Shown piece after piece: positions 33,832 to 42,347 of a DNA stretch of 64,000 bases; positions within the stretch are counted from its first letter, which is position 1, and the number at the start of each line of letters is the position of its first letter. The stretch is from positions 62,001 to 126,000 of the forward strand of contig NZ_FXZM01000007.1 of assembly GCF_900169175.1 (NCBI RefSeq), read 5' to 3'. The notes under the pieces are model-generated. The model was not told the origin of the DNA. It did no database searches and worked only from the letters and a program-made list of their open reading frames with translations. The position numbers and the translations under genes were made by a program. Source of the stretch: Brevibacterium jeotgali (GTDB lineage: Bacteria > Actinomycetota > Actinomycetes > Actinomycetales > Brevibacteriaceae).

Positions 33832-34478
33832 GGCTGACCACCTCCGCTGGTCTCGTCCTCGCGATGCTCCGCACCGGACGACTGCGCATGAGGGTCTGCG
33901 ACGGCCTCCGCCGTGGGTTCAGAATCGTGGTCGCCCCCGTGCGGGGCCTCGTGGCTCTGCGACCAGTCGTCGGGACCGTCGGTGACTCGCGTCGATGACG
34001 CGTCCAGGTCCGTTCCGGCGGTCTCCATCCCGGTGTCTCGCTCCGGATCAGCCCGCCGGGCCGCTTCGAGTTCGATCGCGAGTTCGGGGACCGTCGGTTC
34101 GTGCCCGTCGGCAGTCCCGATGGAGCCTGACCCCTGGCCGCGCCCCATCCGGCGGAATCGCGAGGTCGTCCGCAGGTCGGCGCGGGAGACGTAGCGCGAG
34201 ACCCCCACGGCGCCGACGAAGCCGAACATCGCGATGACGAGCACGACGGGGAAGAGGTCCGTCCTCGCACTGAAGGCCGCCAATCCTCCCAGTGCACACA
34301 TGATCGTCGCGAGAAGTGTGTCGGTCGCGATCATGCGGTCCAGGATCGACGGCCCCCGGACGATGCGGACGATCGCGACGACCACAGCCGCGAGGAACAC
34401 CGCGCCGATCACGATCGCGGCGATGAGACCCATGCCGTCGTCGACGGACACGAGCGGGATCCCCTGCTGACCATTCAT
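33828..34478 (-). CDS. mrpF: Mrp antiporter subunit F
   Basis: The first 95 residues are a normal MrpF with three membrane segments and RIVRGPSILDRMIATDTLLA. A further 120 residues of acidic, Ser/Thr/Glu-rich sequence follow, which the family lacks; the usual length is about 90. The tail would lie in the cytoplasm and may interact with regulators. The start is MNGQQGIPLV; the first codon overlaps the mrpE stop (ATGA). Confidence 0.88.
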   Translation of the reverse strand: MNGQQGIPLVSVDDGMGLIAAIVIGAVFLAAVVVAIVRIVRGPSILDRMIATDTLLATIMCALGGLAAFSARTDLFPVVLVIAMFGFVGAVGVSRYVSRADLRTTSRFRRMGRGQGSGSIGTADGHEPTVPELAIELEAARRADPERDTGMETAGTDLDASSTRVTDGPDDWSQSHEAPHGGDHDSEPTAEAVADPHAQSSGAEHREDETSGGGQP

Positions 34479-35116
34479 CCTCGTGCCCTCGCTTCCTTCG
34501 CCGCTCGGGCCCGCCGCGCGCGCTCGCGGATCGCGCGCTTCTCCAGCACGGGCTTCAGTCCGCGCTCCGCACGTGCGTCATTGAGCGCTTCGATGTCGTG
34601 GGGCGAACCGATCGCGCAGATGAGCAGGGTCTCGATCCGGTGGGTCTTCTCCCTCACCCGCTCCAGCTCCTCCGCGTCCGCACAGTTGAGTCCGTGGACG
34701 AACACGACGGCTCGGGCACGGTCGATCTCGATGACGAGGGATCCGGGGATGAGCCCGTTCACCATGGTGACGAGGGTGATGAGCAGGTCCGAGCGGGTCG
34801 CGAGGTCCACAGCGATGACGGACCCCGCGTCCACCGGCCGGGGGCGCACGGTGAGCCAGGCGACCTGGAAGGACGCGATGAAGACGTTGAGCACGAACCA
34901 CAGCAGGAAATAGGTCCCGTAGTAGACGTTCAGTCTGCCCGACAACTGGATGGGCGGCAGGTAGAACGCTCTCATCAGGGCGAACGCCAGCAGCGCGCCG
35001 CTGATGACGACCATGCCGCTGACCTCGTCCCACAGGAAGATCCACACGGCGATGAGCACGAGCACGTAGAGCAGCTGCTCGACGAAGTTCTGGCGACGTC
35101 TGCGTGCCACCATCAC
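34475..35116 (-). CDS. mrpE: Mrp antiporter subunit E
   Basis: The 213-residue protein has two to three membrane segments at the start, and the family motifs NVYYGTYFLLWFVLNVFIASF and TLVTMVNGLIPGSLVIEIDR, followed by VFVHGLN and a cytoplasmic end rich in Arg. MrpE is a membrane subunit needed for full antiport. It overlaps its neighbours by 4 bases on each side. Confidence 0.9.
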   Translation of the reverse strand: MMVARRRRQNFVEQLLYVLVLIAVWIFLWDEVSGMVVISGALLAFALMRAFYLPPIQLSGRLNVYYGTYFLLWFVLNVFIASFQVAWLTVRPRPVDAGSVIAVDLATRSDLLITLVTMVNGLIPGSLVIEIDRARAVVFVHGLNCADAEELERVREKTHRIETLLICAIGSPHDIEALNDARAERGLKPVLEKRAIRERARRARAAKEARARG

Positions 35117-36762
35117 CGGTCACCCCCTTCGCCGTTCTCCGGCACCAGGGCGGAGCGGCCGTCGCCCACTCCGTCCGCTTCGTCGTTGTTCAGGACGATC
35201 GACGTGTAGGTCTCCGGGCCGATGAGCCCCTGTGAAGCGCGGGACGAGACCTGCCACAGCGGCTGGGCCAGCACCGTCAGCAGGCACGACACGATCACCA
35301 TGGCGGCGGTCGCCGCAGTCATGAGCGTGGAGGGGCGCACCGTGCTCCTCCACGTCCCGGTCCGGGCGAGCGAATCGCGGCGCTCCTTCGCCTCTGCCAC
35401 GAGTGCCGGTGTGGGCTCGGCCGCGTCAGCGGGATCCCGCCAGAACCCGATGTTCCACGACTTCCCGATGACGTAGAGGGTCAGGAGCGAGGTGAGGGTG
35501 CCGACGCCCACGAGTATGCCCACGAGCCAATCCGAGGAGTGGAAGCCCGCGTCGAAGAGCGCGACCTTGCCGATGAACCCGGAGAAGGGCGGGATGCCCG
35601 CCAGATTGAGGGCCGGAATGAGGTAGAGGATGCTGACGAGCGGCGCGAGCGTCGACAGACCGCCGATCTTCCGCAGGGACGTCGACCCGGCTCGCAGCTC
35701 GAGGAGTCCGATCGCCAGGAACATCGCCGTCTGCGCGACGATGTGGTGCAGCGTGTAGTAGATCGCGGCGGTGAGGCCCAGGTGCGTGCCCATGGCCACG
35801 CCGAACAGCATGTATCCGATGTGGGACACCAGTGTGAACGACAGGATGCGCTTGATGTCCGACTGCGCGATCGCACCGAGGATCCCGACGAGCAGCGTGA
35901 GGCCCGCGACGACCAGCAGCGGTGACCGCAGATCGGACGTGGCGAAGAGGACCGTCTCCGTCCGGATGATCGCGTAGATGCCGACCTTCGTGAGCAGCCC
36001 GGCGAACACCGCGGTGACGGGCGCCGGGGCCGTCGGGTAGGAGTCCGGCAGCCAGAAGGACAGGGGGAAGACCGCCGCTTTGATGCCGAAGCCGATCAGC
36101 AGGGCGACGTGCAGGATCATCTGGATGTCGACCGGCAGCTCCGCGAGCCGGTCGGACAACTGGGCCATGTTCACAGTGCCGGTCGCACCGTAGATGAGCG
36201 CGATCGCTGAGAGGAAGATCAGCGAGGACACGAGTGAGATGACGATGTAGGTGACGCCCGCCCGGATCCGCTGGGTCGTGGCGCCGAGGGTGAGGAGCAC
36301 GTAGGAGGCCGCCAGCAGCATCTCGAAGCCGACGTACAGGTTGAAGAGGTCGCCCGCGAGGAACGCGTTCGAGACTCCGGCGCACAGGATCAGGTAGGCG
36401 GGGTTGAAGACCGAGACCGGGGTGTCGTCGCTCTTCTCCGTCCGCGACGTGTCCTGGCCCGTCGCGTAGACGTAGACCGCCAGCGTCACGATGCTCGAGA
36501 CGACGAGCATGAGAGCCGCCAGGCGGTCCGCCACCAGGGCGATGCCGAACGGCAGCGCCCATCCACCCACCGCGAGCACGTGCGGCCCGTGCTGGTCCAC
36601 CTGCACCAGGAGGAGGACCGACAGGGCCGTCGTCGCGATGAGCGTCACCATCGTGATGATGCTCTGCACACGGGAGCTGCGCAGTGAGATCAGGGTGGCG
36701 CCTGCTGCCAGCAGCGGCAGGATGATCGGCAGGGCGAGCATGAGGCCGGGGAGGTCGTTCAT
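35113..36762 (-). CDS. mrpD: Mrp antiporter subunit D
   Basis: The 549-residue protein is a NuoN/NuoL-like channel subunit with about 14 membrane segments. Conserved motifs include GFEMLLAASYVLLTLGA (with the key Glu), KAAVFPLSFWLPDSYPTAPAP and LSFTLVSHIGYMLFGV. It carries one of the proton/sodium pathways. A hydrophilic insert and C-terminal tail of 60 residues extend into the cytoplasm. The gene overlaps mrpC and mrpE by 4 bases each. Confidence 0.92.
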   Translation of the reverse strand: MNDLPGLMLALPIILPLLAAGATLISLRSSRVQSIITMVTLIATTALSVLLLVQVDQHGPHVLAVGGWALPFGIALVADRLAALMLVVSSIVTLAVYVYATGQDTSRTEKSDDTPVSVFNPAYLILCAGVSNAFLAGDLFNLYVGFEMLLAASYVLLTLGATTQRIRAGVTYIVISLVSSLIFLSAIALIYGATGTVNMAQLSDRLAELPVDIQMILHVALLIGFGIKAAVFPLSFWLPDSYPTAPAPVTAVFAGLLTKVGIYAIIRTETVLFATSDLRSPLLVVAGLTLLVGILGAIAQSDIKRILSFTLVSHIGYMLFGVAMGTHLGLTAAIYYTLHHIVAQTAMFLAIGLLELRAGSTSLRKIGGLSTLAPLVSILYLIPALNLAGIPPFSGFIGKVALFDAGFHSSDWLVGILVGVGTLTSLLTLYVIGKSWNIGFWRDPADAAEPTPALVAEAKERRDSLARTGTWRSTVRPSTLMTAATAAMVIVSCLLTVLAQPLWQVSSRASQGLIGPETYTSIVLNNDEADGVGDGRSALVPENGEGGDR

Positions 36763-37310
36763 CGCGTCTCCTCCTCCGTGTCGTGGCCCGAGGCCGCCTC
36801 GTGCGCCTCGCGCAGCGCGGCCCGCTCGTCCGGGGTTCCGTCATCGTCGAGGTCCGGTGCATCGTCATCGAGGGGGGTGAGTGCCTCATCGCCGAATTCG
36901 GTGTCCTCGTACTCGCCGCTCGTCCCCGCCTCGTCGCCGGACCCGCCGGTCGCTTCGAGCGCGACGCGCATGTCCTCGAGGTCGTCCTGGAGGGACTCGT
37001 CGCGGACGAACCGCCAGGAGCGGTAGACCATCGCGAGGAGGAAGGCCGTCAGGCTGAAGGAGATCACGATCGCCGTGAGGATGAGCGCCTGCGGAAGCGG
37101 GTCGAGCATCCCCTCGGCCGAGAGGTCCTCCCCATCCGTGAGCGGGGGCCGTCCGGGCAGCCCGCCGGTGAGCAGGAGGAGCAGGTTCGTCGCGTTGCCC
37201 ATGAGCAGGAACCCCAGGAGCACGCGGGTCAGCGACCTGTCGAGCATGAGGTAGATGCCTGCGGCGTACATCGCTCCCATCGCGATGACCATGACGAGGG
37301 GCGGGGTCAC
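36759..37310 (-). CDS. mrpC: Mrp antiporter subunit C
   Basis: The 183-residue protein is a NuoK-like subunit with three membrane segments, GIYLMLDRSLTRVLLGFLLMGNATNLLLL and a conserved DPLPQALILTAIVISFSLTAF. About 75 acidic residues follow, beyond the usual length of 110-120. It is overlapped by 4 bases at both ends. The acidic tail echoes the tails of MrpF and MrpG. Confidence 0.9.
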   Translation of the reverse strand: MTPPLVMVIAMGAMYAAGIYLMLDRSLTRVLLGFLLMGNATNLLLLLTGGLPGRPPLTDGEDLSAEGMLDPLPQALILTAIVISFSLTAFLLAMVYRSWRFVRDESLQDDLEDMRVALEATGGSGDEAGTSGEYEDTEFGDEALTPLDDDAPDLDDDGTPDERAALREAHEAASGHDTEEETR

Positions 37311-40300
37311 AGGCGACCCCCCGCACTCGTTCCGTCCACGTCGAGTCGATCCGTGCGCCCCAGGAGTTCACGGATCCGGTCGTATTCGGCGGTGTCCACG
37401 TCGTTCGGCAGCTCCTCCGCGATGCGGTCCTCGTCCTCGACCAGCTGGATGTCCACTTCGACCGCGAGGCTGCGGATGATGCCCACGACCAGCCCCACGA
37501 CGATGAGATACACCCCGATGTCGAAGATGACGGATGAGCCGAAGCTGACGTATCCCAGCAGCGGCAGGTCGGTGGACACATAGAACGACTGCAGCGCCGC
37601 ATGGCCCCAGAGGAAGCCGCTGGCCGCAGTGCCCGCGGCGAACAGCATACCGACGCCCATGAGCAGACCGGACGGCAGACGCACGGCTTCCGCGAACTCA
37701 TAGCGTCCTCCGGCGAGGTAGCGGGTGATGAAGGCGAGCCCGGCGACGAGTCCCGCGGCGAAGCCTCCGCCCGGATTGTTGTGGCCTGCGAAGAGCAGGT
37801 ACACGGAGAAGACGAGGAACGCGTGGAACAGCAGACGGACGGCGACTTCGAGGACGATCGAGCGGTTGCCCGGCGCGAGCGTGCGCCCGGCCAGCAGCCA
37901 CGCGTTGCGCTTCTCCTCCGCCGTCGGCGCATCCCCGGCAGGAACCGAGTGGGTCCGCGACTCCGGCGTGCCGCTCAGGTCGAGGGGACGGGGTCGGACG
38001 GACTCCGTGACCGGTTGGAATCGCGAACGGCCGCGCCTGGGTGCACCGAGCGGCGAGATGCTGTCGCCCTGCCCCGTGACGAAGACGAGGCTGGCGACGC
38101 CGATCGCACACGCGATGACGACAGCGAGTTCACCCATCGTGTCCCACGCCCGGATGTCGACGAGGGTCACGTTGACGATGTTCTGCCCGTGGCCCCCCTC
38201 ATACGCGAGCCGCGGGAACACACCGGAGATCGGCAGGTGCTGGCGCGCTCCCAGGACGACGACCGCCAGGACCATCATCACGACGGCGAACGACACCGCG
38301 ATGACGGTGCGCAGCGCCGGGGTCACCCTGCTGTCGCCCTTGCCGATCCGTGCGGGGAGGCGCCGGAGCACGAACACGAAGACCACGATCGTGATGGTCT
38401 CCACGAGGATCTGGGTGAGCGCGAGGTCCGGAGCTCCCTGGAACGCGAAGAAGACAACCATCGCGTAGCCGGTCAGTCCGCACACCACGACCGCGGCGAA
38501 CCGCTTCGTCATGCGCGTCACCATGACGGCCGCCATCACCATGATGGCCGCAGGCAGCACCTGCACGGCGCTGTCGATCCACACGACCTCCTCGGGCCAC
38601 ACGTCATTGTTCAGCAGCGTGATGCCGAGCGCGCCGATCGCGAAGACGTAGATGACGCCCTGGTAGAAGGGCATCGAACCGCGCTGCGTGCGTGCGGTCA
38701 CGAATGCTGCGGACTTCTCCAGGCCGCCGATGATGCGGCGGTAGCTGCGGTGGAAATCGATCCCGTCCGGCAGCGCCGCCTGGAAGAGGCCCACCTGACG
38801 GCGGAACACGAACATCGTGACGCCGGCGACGATCGTGAGTGCGGACACGAGCAGTGCCGGCTCGAATCCGTGCCAGAGCGCGACGTGGTAGGGATCTGCG
38901 GGATCCGCAGCGGGATCGACGGCGAGCTGGGAGGACCAGCTGGTCGCGATGCGGTCGATGACCCCGGCGGCGAAGGCACCGCCGATCGTCATGAGTGTGA
39001 GGACCGCCGGCGCGGCGGTCAGGAGGGGCCCGTCGGATTCCGTGCGGACGGTCGCCTCGACGCCCGGCTTCGAGGCGAAAGCGCCCCAGACGAACCGCGC
39101 GGAGTAGGCGACGGTGAGGACGGAGCCCAGGAACACGCCGATGAGCGTGACGATCGCGAGCTTCGTCCCGTGGTCCAGGAGTGTGCCGTACACGGCCTCC
39201 TTCGCCAGGAAGCCCATCGTGGGCGGCAGGCCCGCCATCGACACGGCGGACACTGTGCCGAACACGGCGATGAGGGGATAGGAGCGTCCGTAGCCGGACA
39301 GCTTCCGAAGGTCACGGGTGCCGACGCGGTGGTCGATGATGCCGACGGTGAGGAACAGGGTCGCCTTGAACATCGAGTGGGCCAGCAGCAGTGCCAGCGC
39401 CGCAGTGGTGACGTCCCGGTCTCCGAACGACGCCATCATCGTCATGAAGCCCAGCTGGGACACGGTGCCGTAGGCGAGGATGAGTTTGAGGTCCGTCTCC
39501 TTCAGCGCCTGCCAGCCGCCCAGAAGCATCGTGAGGAGCCCGACCGCGATGAGCCCCTCGCGCCAGTAGGGCATGTCCGCGAAACCGGGAGAGAGGCGGA
39601 GGACCAGGTAGATGCCGGCCTTCACCATGGCGGCGGCGTGCAGGTATGCGCTCACGGGCGTGGGTGCCGCCATCGCACCCGGCAGCCAGAAGTGGAAGGG
39701 GATGAGCGCGGACTTCGAGAGGGCGCCGATGAGGAGGAGGACGATCGCGAGCGCAGTGAGTCCGTGTCCGTCGTAGCCGATCGCGACGATCTCTGTGATC
39801 CGTCCGGTCCCGTAGTGGACCCCCAGGAGGATCATTCCGACGAACATCGAGAGTCCGCCGAAGGTCGTCACGATGAGCGCCTGCAGTGCGGCGCGTCGCG
39901 ACTGCTGCCGGCCCGCGTACTGACCGATGAGGAGGTAGGAGAACACTGTCGTGCCCTCCCAGAAGATGAAGAGCGTGAGGAGTTCGTCCGCCACGACGAG
40001 CCCGTACATCATCCCGACGAAGGCCATGAGAACGCCCGCGAACCGGGCCAGACGCACTTCATCGGAGTCGAAGTAGCGGCTGCAGTAGACGAAGACCAGG
40101 CCGCCGACTCCGGTGACCAGCAGGGAGAGGATCCAGGACAGCGCGTCCATGCGCAGCACGATCGACATCGACAGCTGCGGCATCCACCCGAGCACTTCGA
40201 CGACCGGCTCCGGTGAGTCGGAGAAGACCGTGGGGATGAGGGTGAGGGAGTGCACGAGGCCGACGAAGGGGACGAGCGACAGTGCGACGAACCCGGTGCG

Positions 40301-40369
40301 GCCCAGTGCGCGGAAGATCAGGGGTGCGGCGAGCGCTGCGAGGAACAGGAGTCCTAGCAGCACACCCAT
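37307..40369 (-). CDS. mrpA: Mrp antiporter subunits A and B, fused
   Basis: The 1020-residue protein is the first gene of the operon. Residues 1-780 match MrpA, the NuoL-like channel with motifs WEGTTVFSYLLIGQYAGRQQ and KSALIPFHFWLPGAMAAPTPVSAYLHAA, then YGTVSQLGFMTMM. Residues 850-1000 correspond to MrpB (HNNPGGGFAAGLVAGLAF and FDIGVYLIVVG). The A-B fusion is common in actinobacteria and explains why no separate mrpB is present. The complex exports Na+ (or Li+/K+) in exchange for H+. It overlaps mrpC by 4 bases and has a possible promoter at 40403-40431. Confidence 0.92.
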   Translation of the reverse strand: MGVLLGLLFLAALAAPLIFRALGRTGFVALSLVPFVGLVHSLTLIPTVFSDSPEPVVEVLGWMPQLSMSIVLRMDALSWILSLLVTGVGGLVFVYCSRYFDSDEVRLARFAGVLMAFVGMMYGLVVADELLTLFIFWEGTTVFSYLLIGQYAGRQQSRRAALQALIVTTFGGLSMFVGMILLGVHYGTGRITEIVAIGYDGHGLTALAIVLLLIGALSKSALIPFHFWLPGAMAAPTPVSAYLHAAAMVKAGIYLVLRLSPGFADMPYWREGLIAVGLLTMLLGGWQALKETDLKLILAYGTVSQLGFMTMMASFGDRDVTTAALALLLAHSMFKATLFLTVGIIDHRVGTRDLRKLSGYGRSYPLIAVFGTVSAVSMAGLPPTMGFLAKEAVYGTLLDHGTKLAIVTLIGVFLGSVLTVAYSARFVWGAFASKPGVEATVRTESDGPLLTAAPAVLTLMTIGGAFAAGVIDRIATSWSSQLAVDPAADPADPYHVALWHGFEPALLVSALTIVAGVTMFVFRRQVGLFQAALPDGIDFHRSYRRIIGGLEKSAAFVTARTQRGSMPFYQGVIYVFAIGALGITLLNNDVWPEEVVWIDSAVQVLPAAIMVMAAVMVTRMTKRFAAVVVCGLTGYAMVVFFAFQGAPDLALTQILVETITIVVFVFVLRRLPARIGKGDSRVTPALRTVIAVSFAVVMMVLAVVVLGARQHLPISGVFPRLAYEGGHGQNIVNVTLVDIRAWDTMGELAVVIACAIGVASLVFVTGQGDSISPLGAPRRGRSRFQPVTESVRPRPLDLSGTPESRTHSVPAGDAPTAEEKRNAWLLAGRTLAPGNRSIVLEVAVRLLFHAFLVFSVYLLFAGHNNPGGGFAAGLVAGLAFITRYLAGGRYEFAEAVRLPSGLLMGVGMLFAAGTAASGFLWGHAALQSFYVSTDLPLLGYVSFGSSVIFDIGVYLIVVGLVVGIIRSLAVEVDIQLVEDEDRIAEELPNDVDTAEYDRIRELLGRTDRLDVDGTSAGGRL

Positions 40370-40402
40370 CGGCTCACACCCCAGTCCTTCGGTCTCCTGT
40401 TG

Positions 40403-40431
40403 CGATTACCGATTCTTCCACAGGGGACCAA
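40403..40431 (-). promoter_or_regulatory. Possible mrp operon promoter
   Basis: On the minus strand TTGGTC and TAATCG are 17 bases apart in an unusually AT-rich stretch upstream of mrpA. Both hexamers depart from consensus, and read-through from the dcd unit, 145 bases upstream in the same direction, is also possible. Confidence 0.3.
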
Positions 40432-40514
40432 GGTCGAACTAATTGAAATCTCACATTCTGGAAGACCAGTTGCACTCGACCTCGATGAGGAGGAATATGC
40501 CCCGCTCCCTCACG

Positions 40515-41471
40515 TCACTCTCGCAGCTGCTGTGCGGAGACCAGGAAGCCGCTCTCATCGACGCCCGCTCCGCCGACTGCGGTGATGATCGCCGCCGCGC
40601 ACCTCTCGAGGGTGCCGATCGCCTCCGTGCGGATCGCACGCAGCTCGTCGTCGATGTCGGCGAACCGCCCGCGATTGTCCGTGTCGACCCACCGCAGCGT
40701 GTAGGCGACCTGCGACCCCGACACGTGATCGCGCAGTGCCGTCGGGATGTGCTCCTCGAGGCCGACCTGGATCTCGATGAACCCGGCGCGCGGACCCAGC
40801 TGATCAGTGAGGGGGACCTCGATCGCATACCCGTCCAGCTCGACGGGGCCGTCACCCGCGCCCAACTCCCTCCCACGCGCCGCCTCCAGGGGACTGGGCG
40901 GCCGCGGCCACCGCACCTGCGGCGCCACGCTCGCGACCTGAGTCAGCAGCACCTGGGGCTGAAGCCAGTTCTCGGAGTAGACGAAGAGGTTCGGATGCGT
41001 CTCCGTGTCCGGACGGAGGACGCGAGCACCCAGGCTCGACTCTTCTGCAAGACGGACGGCGAGCCGCAGCCGGCGGGCGACTGCGATCACTTCATCGAGC
41101 ACGCGCCCCTCCTCCCTGCAGGGAAGACCGGCGGGGAATGCCGACACCAGCCCGTCGATGTCCGGCAGCCAGGACGGCGGAGGGACCGGCTCCCGGTCGC
41201 GCGGACATTCGAGCGCGAAGAGCGAGGAGGCGTCTCGCGGCAGGCTCAGAGCCTCCGCCATCTGCGGATCGACCGGGAACGGCCCCACGAGCTGCGAGTA
41301 TCGGGACATCCGGTAGGACCGGGCGCCGTTCTCACCCTGCAGGAGTTCGCCCGCGGGCAGCGAGGGCCGGATGTTCCGGAGCAGGCTCACGACATCGAAG
41401 GGCTCCAGCTCCGGGTCGAGCAGCAGCAGGTGCGAATCGGCGAACGCGGCGATGCGGGGGTCGATGCTCAC
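40515..41471 (-). CDS. Unknown soluble protein coupled to dcd
   Basis: The 318-residue protein has no signal peptide or membrane segment. It begins with DPRIAAFADSHLLLLDPE, a pattern resembling leucine-rich starts of regulatory proteins, and its second half reads as a beta-rich domain with VELDGYAIEVPLTDQLGP and AGFIEIQVGLEEHI. I do not recognise a family. The GTG start lies 4 bases after the dcd stop (TGACGGAGTG), so it is translationally coupled to dcd. A longer frame would run into dcd and is less likely. Confidence 0.6.
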   Translation of the reverse strand: MSIDPRIAAFADSHLLLLDPELEPFDVVSLLRNIRPSLPAGELLQGENGARSYRMSRYSQLVGPFPVDPQMAEALSLPRDASSLFALECPRDREPVPPPSWLPDIDGLVSAFPAGLPCREEGRVLDEVIAVARRLRLAVRLAEESSLGARVLRPDTETHPNLFVYSENWLQPQVLLTQVASVAPQVRWPRPPSPLEAARGRELGAGDGPVELDGYAIEVPLTDQLGPRAGFIEIQVGLEEHIPTALRDHVSGSQVAYTLRWVDTDNRGRFADIDDELRAIRTEAIGTLERCAAAIITAVGGAGVDESGFLVSAQQLRE

Positions 41472-41475
41472 TCCG

Positions 41476-42126
41476 TCACCCCTGCGACGCCTGAGGCCCC
41501 GGGACGGCCTCCACCGAGCTGAGCGGTGCCGCCGCGGCGCTCTCGCCGCAGGCGGGGGACACATAGAAGTCGCGGTGCGCGCGGGAGGCGGTGGGGCCTC
41601 GCTGCCCCTGGTATCGGTTGAGATTGCCGATCGATCCGTACGGCGCCTGAGAGGCCGACGACATGCGGAAGAAGCACAGCTGCCCGATCTTCATCCCCGG
41701 CCACAGCGTGATGGGGAGCGTTGCGACGTTCGACAGCTCGAGGGTGATGTGGCCGGAGAAGCCCGGATCGATGAATCCCGCGGTCGAGTGCGTCAGGAGA
41801 CCCAGACGGCCGAGGGAGGACTTCCCCTCGAGCCTGGCCGCGACATCGTCCGGCAGCGTGACGAGCTCCAGCGTCGCGGCGAGGACGAACTCGCCGGGAT
41901 GGAGGACGAACGGCTCCGCCGGATCCACCTCGACGAGCCGGGTGAGCTCTGGCTGATCCACCGCCGGGTCGATGACGGAGTACTTGTGGTTGTCGAAGAG
42001 ACGGAAGCGGCGGTCGAGGCACACGTCGATGCTCGCCGGCTGGACCAGGTCCGGATCGAACGGGTCCAGACGCACGCGGCCGGCGGAGATCTCAGCGCTG
42101 ATGTCTCGGTCTGAAAGGAGGCTCAC
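41476..42126 (-). CDS. dcd: dCTP deaminase
   Basis: The 216-residue protein matches dCTP deaminase, which makes dUTP (or dUMP in the bifunctional form) from dCTP. Signature motifs are [11 protein letters not shown], the active-site [10 protein letters not shown] and [15 protein letters not shown], where the catalytic Glu resides, then [13 protein letters not shown]. It forms a trimer in the cytoplasm and keeps dTTP supply. The start is a GTG preceded by TACATT at 6 bases, a leaderless arrangement. Confidence 0.93.
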   Translation of the reverse strand: MSLLSDRDISAEISAGRVRLDPFDPDLVQPASIDVCLDRRFRLFDNHKYSVIDPAVDQPELTRLVEVDPAEPFVLHPGEFVLAATLELVTLPDDVAARLEGKSSLGRLGLLTHSTAGFIDPGFSGHITLELSNVATLPITLWPGMKIGQLCFFRMSSASQAPYGSIGNLNRYQGQRGPTASRAHRDFYVSPACGESAAAAPLSSVEAVPGPQASQG

Positions 42127-42132
42127 CCGGCC

Positions 42133-42138
42133 AATGTA
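42133..42138 (-). promoter_or_regulatory. -10 element of a leaderless promoter (dcd)
   Basis: TACATT on the minus strand ends 6 bases before the GTG start of dcd. Confidence 0.5.
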
Positions 42139-42347
42139 CCGCGCCCCGGACGGGGACGCCCATACCTCACGAAACGCAGTCCCGGCGCCTCGTCTCCTCC
42201 GAGAATCTCGAAATCGCGCCGTTCATGCTCTACAGTGGCAGTTGACTACGCCCGCGCACGTTGGTGCCTTCCCCTTTCAGCCAGAGGGTGCCGGGAGGAT
42301 TCTGCCGACTGCGCGGTCGTGTGCCACAACGACCGAAAGGCAACACT

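Noticed and set aside
37601..40216. Very long (871-codon) open frame opposite mrpA
   Set aside because: Its product is a His/Arg/Glu-rich low-complexity sequence without motifs, and the opposite strand holds MrpA-B.
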